Assembly (NCBI GenBank): GCA_003157715.1
Contig: PMKK01000142.1
Location: 1,766 to 11,875, forward strand
DNA: 10,110 bases
Direction of reading: 5' to 3'
Origin: Actinomycetota bacterium
GTDB lineage: Bacteria > Actinomycetota > Thermoleophilia > UBA2241
Shown here: piece after piece, positions 1 through 5,717 of the stretch
Layout: the number at the start of each line of letters is the position of its first letter
How positions within the stretch are numbered: position 1 is the first letter of the stretch
Notes under the pieces: generated by a model
Told to the model about the DNA's origin: nothing
Database searches by the model: none
Seen by the model: only the letters and a program-made list of their open reading frames with translations
Program-made: the position numbers and the translations under genes

Positions 1-1000
1 CGAGCTCCGCCGGCGCGTCGCCGATCGTAGCCCAGTCGAACCTGTCGCCGATGCTGCGCAGCCGGGCGCGCGTCGGCTCGTCGCAGAGCGCCCCGACCAC
101 GCCGTTGTCGAACGCCCAGCGCGGCTCGGCCCCGAGGTGCGCGGCCATCGCGTAGTCGAGGGTGAGATCGGTGGCCATGAGCGCCGGGTCGTCGGTCGAG
201 ATCGAGCAGCGCACCCCGGCGGCGGCGAGGGCGCGCAGGGGGTGATCGTCGAGCGCGGCCACGACGCGCGTGCGCAGGTTGGAGACGGGGGTCACGTCGA
301 GCACGATGCCACGCGCGGCGAGCTCGGCGACGAGCCCCGGGTCTTCGACGGCGCGGACGCCGTGCCGTATGCGGTCGGCCCGCAGCGCGTCCAGAGCGCC
401 ACGGATCGAAGCCGGCCCGGCGCCCTCGCCGGCGTGGGGCACGGAGCCGAGACCCAGCGAGCGCGCGAGGGCGAAGGCCTTGGCAAACGGCTCGGGGGCG
501 GTCTCGAGACCGCCGAGCCCGACGGCCAGCACGCCGCGCTCGCGGTAGCGCGCGCACCAGCGGACCGTCTCCTTGGCGAGCCGCGGGCTGTAGGCGCGCG
601 TGATGTCGGGCGTGAAGAAGATCTCGATGCCGAAACGCTCGCGAGCCTCCTGGGCGCCTTCGCAGTAGCCTTCGAAGACCTCCTCCCAGGCGACGCCGCG
701 CATGGCGGGCTCGGCCGGAGAGAAGATGCCTTCGACATAGACGGCGCCCAGACCGGCCGCCTCGGCGGCGTAGTCGACCACGATCTGGTGGAAGTCGGCG
801 GCCGTCTGCAAGGCCGGTGTGGTCGCCATCCAGACCTCGAGGAAGTGCGGGAAGTCGCGAAACCGGCAGAGCTCGGCAAGACCCTCGATGCTGTCGGCCG
901 GCAAGCCGTAGCCGTTGCGGCGGGCGATGGCGAGCAGCGTCGCCGGGCGCACGGTGCCCTCGAGGTGGACGTGCAGCTCGACCTTCGGAAAAGCCACCAT
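1..1000 (-). CDS. add: Adenosine deaminase-family amidohydrolase (3' end off window)
   Basis: This is a zinc-dependent cytosolic deaminase of the adenosine/AMP deaminase family, which converts adenosine to inosine plus ammonia or acts on a related nucleoside. 333 codons are present and no stop is reached, so only the extreme C-terminus should be missing (the family is usually 330-350 residues). Visible motifs are the N-terminal metal-binding VELHVHLEG (His10, His12), the catalytic HAGE at 189-192, His213 in RHGV, TPVSN where classical enzymes have CPTSN, and the metal-site SxDDP (Asp270, Asp271). The start at 1000 gives the usual short N-terminus. No Shine-Dalgarno is seen; a TATGCT box six bases upstream suggests a leaderless message. 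The gene is divergent from the YbhN-like gene, 64 bp apart. The TPVSN variant leaves open a 6-aminodeoxyfutalosine deaminase role in menaquinone synthesis. Family assignment is firm; substrate is not. Confidence 0.9.
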   Translation of the reverse strand, partial: MVAFPKVELHVHLEGTVRPATLLAIARRNGYGLPADSIEGLAELCRFRDFPHFLEVWMATTPALQTAADFHQIVVDYAAEAAGLGAVYVEGIFSPAEPAMRGVAWEEVFEGYCEGAQEARERFGIEIFFTPDITRAYSPRLAKETVRWCARYRERGVLAVGLGGLETAPEPFAKAFALARSLGLGSVPHAGEGAGPASIRGALDALRADRIRHGVRAVEDPGLVAELAARGIVLDVTPVSNLRTRVVAALDDHPLRALAAAGVRCSISTDDPALMATDLTLDYAMAAHLGAEPRWAFDNGVVGALCDEPTRARLRSIGDRFDWATIGDAPAEL

Positions 1001-1006
1001 ATCGTG

Positions 1007-1012
1007 AGCATA
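1007..1012 (-). promoter_or_regulatory. Possible -10 box for a leaderless deaminase mRNA
   Basis: On the minus strand TATGCT ends six bases before the ATG at 1000, which would place transcription start at or next to the A of the start codon. It fits the TANNNT form of actinobacterial -10 boxes, and the start lacks a Shine-Dalgarno. No convincing -35 element is seen. This is inference from spacing only. Confidence 0.3.
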
Positions 1013-1064
1013 TCGCGTCTGTTTCAGCAGCGCTGTTTCCGCGCGCATGCGGGGAAGCGATAGC

Positions 1065-2282
1065 ATGACCCGGACTATGCCCGACGACGACACGCAAGCT
1101 CGGCAAGGCGACGGTGGCCATCCCGGCGCCGACCCTCAGGCCCGCCCCGGCGCCGACGAGGCTGTTCCCGGTCCGGGGGCCTTCCTGAAACGCCTGCCGC
1201 TGCGCCAGATCATTCTCTTCGGCGTCGCCATCGTCGGTCTGTATTTCGTCTGGCCGCAGCTCGTCAGCCTGTACTCACAGGTGCCCCGGCTGCGGGGCAT
1301 CTCCTGGTTCTGGTTCGTCTTCATGGGTCTGCTCGAGGCGGCCAGCTTCGCCTGCGCCTGGGGGCTGATGCGCCTCACATTGCACGAGGAGAGCTGGTTT
1401 CTGATCGCCACGGCGCAGCTCACGAGCAACTCGGTCAGCCGCCTGATCCCCGGCGGCGCCGCGTCCGGAGGCACCGCGAGTTATCAGATGTTCGCCGCCA
1501 CCGGAGCGCCGGCCGAACGGATCGTCTCCGGTCTCACCGCCACCTCGCTGATCTCGACCGCGGTCCTGATCTCCCTGCCCGTCCTGTCGCTGCCGGCGAT
1601 CGTGTTCGGTGGCGCGCCCGTGGCGACCACCTTGCTGCGCTCACTCACCTACGGCGTGGTCGTCTTCGCCCTGCTGCTCGCGGCCGGCGCCGTGGCCCTG
1701 CTTACCGACCGGCCGCTGCGGACGGCCGGCACGCTTGCTCAGCGGGTCCACAACCGGTTGCGCCGCCGCCGGCCGCCCATGGCCGGTCTGGCGCAGCGTC
1801 TGATCGACGAGCGCGATCTCATCAAGCGCATGCTCGGCCGGCGCTGGTGGGAGGCGCTGCCGTTCGCGGCCGGCAACTGGCTGCTCGACTATGGGGCCCT
1901 GCTCGCGGCGCTCGCCGCGGTCGGGGTGCGGCCGCGCGCCTCGCTCGTGCTGCTGGCCTACGTCGTGGCGGCCCTGCTCGGCATGGTGCCGATCACGCCC
2001 GGAGGGCTGGGCTTCGTCGAGGCCGGCCTGGCCGCGACGCTCACGCTGGCCGGTATCGGCGCCGCCGAGGCCACGCTGGCCACGCTGGCCTACCGCCTCG
2101 TCTCCTTCTGGATGCCGATCCCGGCTGGTGGGGTCGGCTACGTGCTGTACCGGCGGCGGTATGGCACGAAGAACGGCACCAGAAACGGCAGCAGCAGCGG
2201 CAGCAGCAACGGCGTCAGAAACGGCGCCAGAAACGGCGCCAGAAACGGCGAAGAAAACGGCGGGAACAACGGCGCGAGCTGA
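1065..2282 (+). CDS. YbhN/UPF0104-type multi-pass membrane protein with repeat tail
   Basis: This is an inner-membrane protein of 405 residues resembling the lysylphosphatidylglycerol synthase transmembrane region family (YbhN/UPF0104, AglD-like). Family members have been linked to lipid or polyprenyl-lipid flipping, but the role here is unknown. The N-terminus (1-43) is acidic, disordered and cytoplasmic. Hydrophobic segments lie around 46-63, 82-103, 155-182, 193-213, 268-287, 292-309 and 317-335. Family hallmarks are visible: SNSVSRLIPGG (121-131) followed by a Gly/Ala-rich stretch, NWLLD (271-275), and PITPGGLGFVEAG (309-321). The tail, 368-405, is a tetrapeptide repeat of Asn-Gly-x-x. 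ATGs at 1047, 1065 and 1077 are in frame; 1065 is chosen because GGGGAA at 1051-1056 lies eight bases upstream. The lysyl-transferase domain of true MprF is absent. Confidence 0.85.
   Translation: MTRTMPDDDTQARQGDGGHPGADPQARPGADEAVPGPGAFLKRLPLRQIILFGVAIVGLYFVWPQLVSLYSQVPRLRGISWFWFVFMGLLEAASFACAWGLMRLTLHEESWFLIATAQLTSNSVSRLIPGGAASGGTASYQMFAATGAPAERIVSGLTATSLISTAVLISLPVLSLPAIVFGGAPVATTLLRSLTYGVVVFALLLAAGAVALLTDRPLRTAGTLAQRVHNRLRRRRPPMAGLAQRLIDERDLIKRMLGRRWWEALPFAAGNWLLDYGALLAALAAVGVRPRASLVLLAYVVAALLGMVPITPGGLGFVEAGLAATLTLAGIGAAEATLATLAYRLVSFWMPIPAGGVGYVLYRRRYGTKNGTRNGSSSGSSNGVRNGARNGARNGEENGGNNGAS
2172..2279 (+). repeat. 12-bp in-frame minisatellite, nine units
   Basis: AACGGC recurs at 2172, 2184, 2208, 2220, 2232, 2244, 2256 and 2268, with AGCGGC at 2196, giving an unbroken 12-base period over nine units. 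The consensus is AACGGCGCCAGA. Each unit encodes Asn/Ser-Gly plus two variable residues (AR, VR, TR, SS, EE, GN), forming a hydrophilic, partly basic cytoplasmic tail. The period is a multiple of three, so changes in copy number would keep the reading frame. Confidence 0.9.
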
Positions 2283-2312
2283 CCGCACGGCGGACGGCGG
2301 CGGCCCCGCGCG

Positions 2313-2600
2313 TTACCCCCTAAACCCGGGCACGCGCCGGCGTCCGCGGTAGCTCGACGAGTAGGAGCCCAGGTCGAGCAGCAGGCCGATCAGCACGAAC
2401 ACCCAGCCCAGGCTGGTCGGACCCTTGTCGGCGACCGAGTAGACGAGCACGTAGAACATGGTCGTGAAGGGCAGGAAGACGATGCCGAGCAACGGCCAGA
2501 TGAAACTGCTGAAAGCGCGATCGACCAGACTGGTGAAGATCCACAGGAAGAGCGTCACGACGCGCGGCGCGAACAGGCCGAGGCAGCCGAAGATACACAT
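2313..2600 (-). CDS. Small three-helix membrane protein, unknown function
   Basis: This 95-residue hydrophobic protein starts with MCIFGCLGLF. Hydrophobic segments lie at about 8-24, 33-55 and 64-79, followed by a short Ser/Tyr and Arg-rich tail (80-95). It resembles small conserved actinobacterial membrane proteins with an APRVV...FTSLVDRAF...WPLLG..FLPFTT pattern, which I know only as hypothetical proteins. The start at 2600 is chosen because minus-strand GAGAGG (2615-2610) lies nine bases upstream; the frame stays open further upstream to an ATG at 2729, but that extension is Arg/Pro-rich and unlike the hydrophobic body. The gene converges on the YbhN-like gene with about 30 bp between stop codons, and no clear terminator hairpin lies there. 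The two N-terminal cysteines (2 and 6) could bind a ligand or simply be chance. No function can be assigned. Confidence 0.7.
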   Translation of the reverse strand: MCIFGCLGLFAPRVVTLFLWIFTSLVDRAFSSFIWPLLGIVFLPFTTMFYVLVYSVADKGPTSLGWVFVLIGLLLDLGSYSSSYRGRRRVPGFRG

Positions 2601-2681
2601 GGACGAAGACCTCTCTCGATGACGACGGGCCGTCTCAGGACGGTCGCCGGCCGGAGTGCCGAACCTGGTCACGGTACCACG

Positions 2682-2692
2682 GACGTAACGTC
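2682..2692. repeat. Short perfect inverted repeat GACGT-A-ACGTC
   Basis: This 11-base dyad lies in the 206-bp divergent gap between the small membrane protein (start 2600) and the channel gene (start 2807). A KpnI-like GGTACC palindrome lies just to its left at about 2673-2678. It could be an operator for either gene, but one short dyad in GC-rich DNA can arise by chance. Confidence 0.3.
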
Positions 2693-2760
2693 GGGCGGGC
2701 TGCGCGGACCTTTTCGGCGCCCGGCTCACGAGGCCGGCCTGGCGGCCGATGGCCGTGCGC

Positions 2761-2766
2761 TAGACT
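2761..2766 (+). promoter_or_regulatory. Possible -10 box (TAGACT) for the channel gene
   Basis: TAGACT lies 41 bases before the ATG at 2807 and matches the actinobacterial TANNNT form. It stands out in an otherwise very GC-rich stretch. No recognisable TTGAC-type -35 is found at 16-19 bases upstream. A Shine-Dalgarno, GGAGGGG at 2794-2800, lies between this box and the start codon. Confidence 0.35.
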
Positions 2767-2806
2767 GACCGCCGACGCGAGTGCCGAGCGAGCGGAGGGG
2801 CGACCG

Positions 2807-3676
2807 ATGCCGGGGGACCAGTCAGACGAGCCGCGTGACCTGCCGGGGGACGACCCCGGCCACGGTCCGCCGGGCGAAGCGCGTGACGGGCGGCCCGCCG
2901 ATCCGCCCGCCGATCCGCCCGCCGATCCGCCCGGGCCGAAAGCCCGCGGCACGGGGACGCGTTGCCGGTTCCTGCGTCGCCCTTCCGTCGAGCGCCGCAC
3001 GCAACGCTATTTTCTGCTCGTCTGCCTGCTCCTGATCGACATCTTCGTGATCGCTCTGGCCGGGCCGGGATCGATCGCGACCTTCGTCTACGCGCCGCTG
3101 ACGGCGGCCGTCCTGGTGCTCGCCCTGCGCACGTCCGAGGCACACCGGAGCACGATGCGGGTCGCCTGGGTGGCGGCCGGCCTCGTGGTCGTCCTCTCGG
3201 CCGCCGTGCTGTTCACCGGCCACACGCGCCTCGACGGCTGGGTCTATCTCATGCTCTCCGCCCTGCTCGTCATCTCGCCGCTGGCGATCGCTCGCAGCAT
3301 CGTCACGAGTCGCCGGGTCACGCTGCCTCTGCTCGTGGCGGCGATCTGTGTCTACCTCATGATCGGCTTGCTGTTCACGTTCGCCGACCTCGGCCTGAAT
3401 GGCGTCCATCCCAGCTTTTTCGCCCAGACCTCGGCCGCCACGCCCATAAAGGAGCCTTCTGTCTTTCTGTACTTCAGCTTCATCACCATGACCACGGTGG
3501 GCTATGGGGATTTCACGCCCGCCAGCTCGGTACCACGGGCGCTGTGCGTGTTCGAGGCCATCCTCGGGCAGGTGTTCCTGGTCACCGCGGTGGCCCGCCT
3601 GGTGAGTCTTTATGGACTGCAGCGGCCGGAGGCGCCGCCGGGGCCGGCCGGCGGCGAGCCCGGCGCGGAGCCCTGA
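2807..3676 (+). CDS. Potassium channel family protein, single pore, no RCK domain
   Basis: This 289-residue membrane protein should form a homotetrameric potassium-selective pore. The selectivity filter TTVGYGDFTP is at 229-238, preceded by the pore helix (219-228) and followed by the inner helix (about 245-266). Upstream are four or five hydrophobic segments, at about 68-86, 91-107, 118-136, 144-162 and 171-193, so the fold looks like six helices with one pore loop. No segment carries the regularly spaced arginines of a voltage sensor, and there is no RCK/TrkA-N or cyclic-nucleotide domain; the C-terminal tail is only about 23 residues. The N-terminal 60 residues are acidic and Pro-rich, then basic just before helix 1. 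GGAGGGG at 2794-2800, six bases before the ATG, supports the start. The channel identity is firm; gating is unknown. Confidence 0.9.
   Translation: MPGDQSDEPRDLPGDDPGHGPPGEARDGRPADPPADPPADPPGPKARGTGTRCRFLRRPSVERRTQRYFLLVCLLLIDIFVIALAGPGSIATFVYAPLTAAVLVLALRTSEAHRSTMRVAWVAAGLVVVLSAAVLFTGHTRLDGWVYLMLSALLVISPLAIARSIVTSRRVTLPLLVAAICVYLMIGLLFTFADLGLNGVHPSFFAQTSAATPIKEPSVFLYFSFITMTTVGYGDFTPASSVPRALCVFEAILGQVFLVTAVARLVSLYGLQRPEAPPGPAGGEPGAEP
2897..2932 (+). repeat. Three perfect 12-bp tandem copies in the channel gene
   Basis: GCCGATCCGCCC is repeated exactly three times. It is in frame and encodes Ala-Asp-Pro-Pro three times (residues 31-42) in the disordered cytoplasmic N-terminus. A 12-base unit keeps the frame when copies are gained or lost. 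Confidence 0.9.
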
Positions 3677-3699
3677 GTGTCTGTCCGGCCTTCCGCGGG

Positions 3700-3705
3700 T
3701 ACGCT
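3700..3705 (+). promoter_or_regulatory. Possible -10 box (TACGCT) for the 416-residue membrane protein
   Basis: TACGCT lies 24 bases after the channel stop and 75 bases before the next start, and fits TANNNT. A 14-base perfect palindrome begins eight bases further on. If real, the 416-residue membrane protein can be transcribed apart from the channel gene. No -35 element is evident. Confidence 0.25.
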
Positions 3706-3713
3706 TGCCGGTG

Positions 3714-3727
3714 GCCGGCGCGCCGGC
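3714..3727. repeat. 14-bp perfect palindrome in the leader
   Basis: GCCGGCGCGCCGGC is its own reverse complement. It lies in the 103-bp gap between the channel gene and the 416-residue membrane protein, just after the TACGCT box, where a repressor could sit. It is pure G+C, so chance is a real alternative. As an RNA it has no loop of its own, so it is a poor terminator. Confidence 0.4.
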
Positions 3728-3766
3728 ATCGGCCCGCCGACCTGAGAGGCGTCGGCTTCTCGCGTC

Positions 3767-3773
3767 AAGGAGG
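3767..3773 (+). promoter_or_regulatory. Strong Shine-Dalgarno deciding the start at 3780
   Basis: AAGGAGG ends six bases before the ATG at 3780. The reading frame is open much further upstream (to an ATG at 3612, inside the channel gene), so this near-perfect ribosome site is what fixes the true start. Confidence 0.85.
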
Positions 3774-3779
3774 TTGACG

Positions 3780-5030
3780 ATGCCCGACGACGAGACGCCG
3801 CCCGATGGGCCGCCGGCGCGGGATCCCCGCTGGCGCGGCATCGTCGCCGTGGCGCTCATCGTGGTTGCCACCGTGCTCGCTCCGCTGACGCTGGCGGTCA
3901 CCTGGATGAACCGCGACCTGCTGAACGTCGACAACTACGTGGCTACGGTCGCGCCGCTCGCTTCGGACCCGGCCGTGCGGACCGCCGTGGCTCACGATCT
4001 CACCGATCAGCTCTGGACCAGAGTCAACGTGTCGGGGCAGCTCACCGGCGTTCTGCCCTCGTGGGCACAGGTCTTCGCCGCGCCGCTCAGCAACACCCTC
4101 AAGGGCTACGCCTACCAGGCGACCCGCGCCGCCGTGTCGTCAAAGGCCTTCGCCACGGTCTGGAAGAAGGCCAACCGGACGGCTCACGACCAGGTCAGGA
4201 CGGTGCTGCTCGGCAGCGAGGGCGGCGTCGTCGCCTCGAGCAAGGGCCAGGTGAGCCTCGACCTCACGCCTCTCGCCGACCAGATCAAGTCGGACCTCGA
4301 CGGCAAGGGCATCCACGTGCTCGATCGGGTGACGCTGCCGCCGGGCAGCGCGAGCTTCGTGCTCTTCCGGTCGGCGGGGCTCGCCAAGGCTCAGAGGGCA
4401 GTGAAGGTTTTGCACGGCCTGTCGATCGTCCTGCCGCTGCTGCTGGCCGCCGCCTGGGCTGCCGCCATCGGCGTCTCGCCGCGCCGCCGCCGCACCACCC
4501 TGCAGCTGGGCTTCACCCTCGCCTTTGCCATGGTCGTCACCCTGCTCGCCTACCATCTCGGCCGTGGCGCCTACCTGAACGCGGTGAGCAGCCCCCAGCT
4601 GCCGCGCGCCGCCGCCTCGATCTTCGACACGCTGCTGCGCGGCCTGCTGGCGGTCGCCCGAACGGTCTTTATCGTGGGCCTCGTGATCTGGCTGGGGGCT
4701 CTGCTCGCGGGACCCGCCGGCTGGGCCGTGAGGGTGCGCTCGGCACTTGCGGGCGGCCTCGACAGCGCCGGCTCGGCCGCCGAGGCGAAGGGTCTCGACC
4801 TCGGGCCCTTCGGCGCGCGGGTCGCCCGGTACCGCTACGGGCTGCAGATCGCCGGGCTCGTCGTGGCCGCCGCGGTCGTGGTGTTCTGGGGCACGCCGGG
4901 TGTCGCCGGTATCGTGTGGACCGTCGTCGTGCTGCTGGTCTACCTCGCGCTCGTCGAGTTCGTCGGCCGGTTGACCGCTTTCGACAGAAGCAGCGCGTCT
5001 TCACCCTGGGGGGGCAGGCGCCGGGGATAG
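3780..5030 (+). CDS. Six-helix membrane protein with large extracytoplasmic loop, unknown function
   Basis: This is a 416-residue integral membrane protein. One helix (20-43) follows a short acidic cytoplasmic start. Next is a soluble region of about 160 residues (44-207), predicted outside the cell, with the pattern MNRDLLNVDNYVATVAPLASDPAVRTA. Further helices lie at about 208-231, 239-260, 284-310, 354-371 and 374-397, and the tail is basic. The outer region contains an alternating Ala/Val/Lys-rich stretch but no catalytic motif that I recognise. The 'D-NYV-TVAPLA-DPAV' segment resembles hypothetical membrane proteins that are widespread in actinobacteria. It lies 103 bp downstream of the channel gene on the same strand and could be co-transcribed. 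Its N-terminus MPDDETPPDG echoes the acidic starts of the YbhN-like and channel proteins. No function is assigned. Confidence 0.8.
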   Translation: MPDDETPPDGPPARDPRWRGIVAVALIVVATVLAPLTLAVTWMNRDLLNVDNYVATVAPLASDPAVRTAVAHDLTDQLWTRVNVSGQLTGVLPSWAQVFAAPLSNTLKGYAYQATRAAVSSKAFATVWKKANRTAHDQVRTVLLGSEGGVVASSKGQVSLDLTPLADQIKSDLDGKGIHVLDRVTLPPGSASFVLFRSAGLAKAQRAVKVLHGLSIVLPLLLAAAWAAAIGVSPRRRRTTLQLGFTLAFAMVVTLLAYHLGRGAYLNAVSSPQLPRAAASIFDTLLRGLLAVARTVFIVGLVIWLGALLAGPAGWAVRVRSALAGGLDSAGSAAEAKGLDLGPFGARVARYRYGLQIAGLVVAAAVVVFWGTPGVAGIVWTVVVLLVYLALVEFVGRLTAFDRSSASSPWGGRRRG

Positions 5031-5076
5031 CGCGGTCTTACGCCGGCAGCGCGGTCGGGAGCAGCGGTGCGGCAGT

Positions 5077-5098
5077 CCGCGTGAGGTCGCCGCGTGAG
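5077..5098. repeat. Direct repeat CCGCGTGAG, two copies 13 bp apart
   Basis: CCGCGTGAG occurs at 5077-5085 and 5090-5098 in the 94-bp gap between the two convergent stops at 5030 and 5125. The rest of this gap shows no stem-loop with a T-run, so no terminator is called. The repeat has no evident role. Confidence 0.4.
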
Positions 5099-5124
5099 CG
5101 TCGAACCTGCGTCGCTATCGCGGC

Positions 5125-5583
5125 CTACCTCGCCAGTGCTCGGGCGACCGGTCTCGGCAGCAAGGCGTACACCTTGCAGCCGACGCAGTAGCCCAGCGCT
5201 GCCTCGAGCGTCGCGCACACGACCAGGACACCGGCGACCACGAGCGCCGCCGCGGGCAGCCGCGTCACGTAGAGCAGGCCGGAAAGCGCCGAAAAGACGA
5301 CACCGATGCGTGCCGCGAACTTCTTGGGCGCGGCGTCGACCGGCTTAGGGGTGAGCCGCAGCGTGTTGGCCAGACCGCGTGCCAGGGTCGCAAGCGGGCT
5401 GCGGCGCGCCGAGCCGAAGCCGCGCACCGCGAAGTCCAAAGCAAGCAGCAACAGGATCACGCCTGCCCAGGGCGGGCCGAGGACGACCGCGGCCACGACG
5501 ATCGCGATCACGAACGCGGCGACGACGCGGGCCACACGCTCGTTTCTGCTGTCGCCTGAAATGGGGCATGCCTGGAACACCAT
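5125..5583 (-). CDS. DUF4395 family membrane protein with CxxC motif
   Basis: This 152-residue membrane protein matches the DUF4395 pattern. It has an N-terminal CPISG followed by NERVARVVA, two hydrophobic helices (about 18-35 and 38-55), LDFAVRGF (49-56), the loop SPLATLARG, the signature APKKFAARIG (85-94), two more helices (92-108 and 111-130), and the C-terminal GYCVGCKVYALL (131-142) with a Cys133/Cys136 pair. Function is not known. From memory, members are often found near rhodanese, thioredoxin-like or other sulfur genes, and the divergent cysK here fits that. The CxxC pair could be redox-active or bind metal. AGGAGG (minus strand, 5595-5590), six bases before the ATG at 5583, makes the start secure. 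Confidence 0.85.
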   Translation of the reverse strand: MVFQACPISGDSRNERVARVVAAFVIAIVVAAVVLGPPWAGVILLLLALDFAVRGFGSARRSPLATLARGLANTLRLTPKPVDAAPKKFAARIGVVFSALSGLLYVTRLPAAALVVAGVLVVCATLEAALGYCVGCKVYALLPRPVARALAR

Positions 5584-5646
5584 GACGTTCCTCCTGCGGG
5601 TCGCGCCCTGTCGAGGTATGGATGCGGCATTGTTGGCCGCGGGCCA

Positions 5647-5690
5647 TTGACTTAATTACCCTATATGAGATAGACCTTGTCAAGTATCAA
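5647..5690. promoter_or_regulatory. AT-rich divergent promoter/operator region for DUF4395 gene and cysK
   Basis: About 44 bases with low GC stand out in a roughly 70% GC window. Reading right, TTGACT (5647-5652) is a -35-like box with ATAGAC at 5670-5675 as the best-spaced (17 bases) -10 candidate. Reading left, TTGACA (5683-5678) is a -35-like box with GGTAAT (5660-5655) at 17 bases. The two TTGAC boxes face each other as an inverted pair. Between them CTAT-ATGAG-ATAG (5661-5673) is a dyad that would be covered by both promoters. This suggests overlapping divergent promoters under one regulator, plausibly a sulfur or cysteine sensor. The regulator itself is not in the window. Confidence 0.55.
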
Positions 5691-5717
5691 TCTGGCCACG
5701 AGTAAGGAGAAGAGAAG

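Noticed and set aside
137..1063. 308-codon plus-strand open frame opposite the deaminase
   Set aside because: It is the antisense shadow of a complete deaminase motif set and its product is low-complexity and Gly/Arg-rich.
2166..2282. CRISPR array or other interspersed repeat system
   Set aside because: The repeat is a continuous 12-base tandem array in coding frame, with no spacers.
2897..2932. Direct repeats as protein-binding iterons or a replication origin
   Set aside because: The three copies sit inside a coding frame and encode a regular Ala-Asp-Pro-Pro tail. No AT-rich unwinding region or replication gene is nearby.
2822..3934. 370-codon minus-strand open frame opposite the channel gene
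   Set aside because: The channel on the other strand has an intact selectivity filter and a good ribosome site; the antisense product is Arg/Asp/Gln-rich without motifs.
4061..5191. 376-codon plus-strand open frame inside the 416-residue membrane protein
   Set aside because: It is a shifted frame over a clear membrane-protein gene; the product is Arg-rich and hydrophilic, with no start signal.
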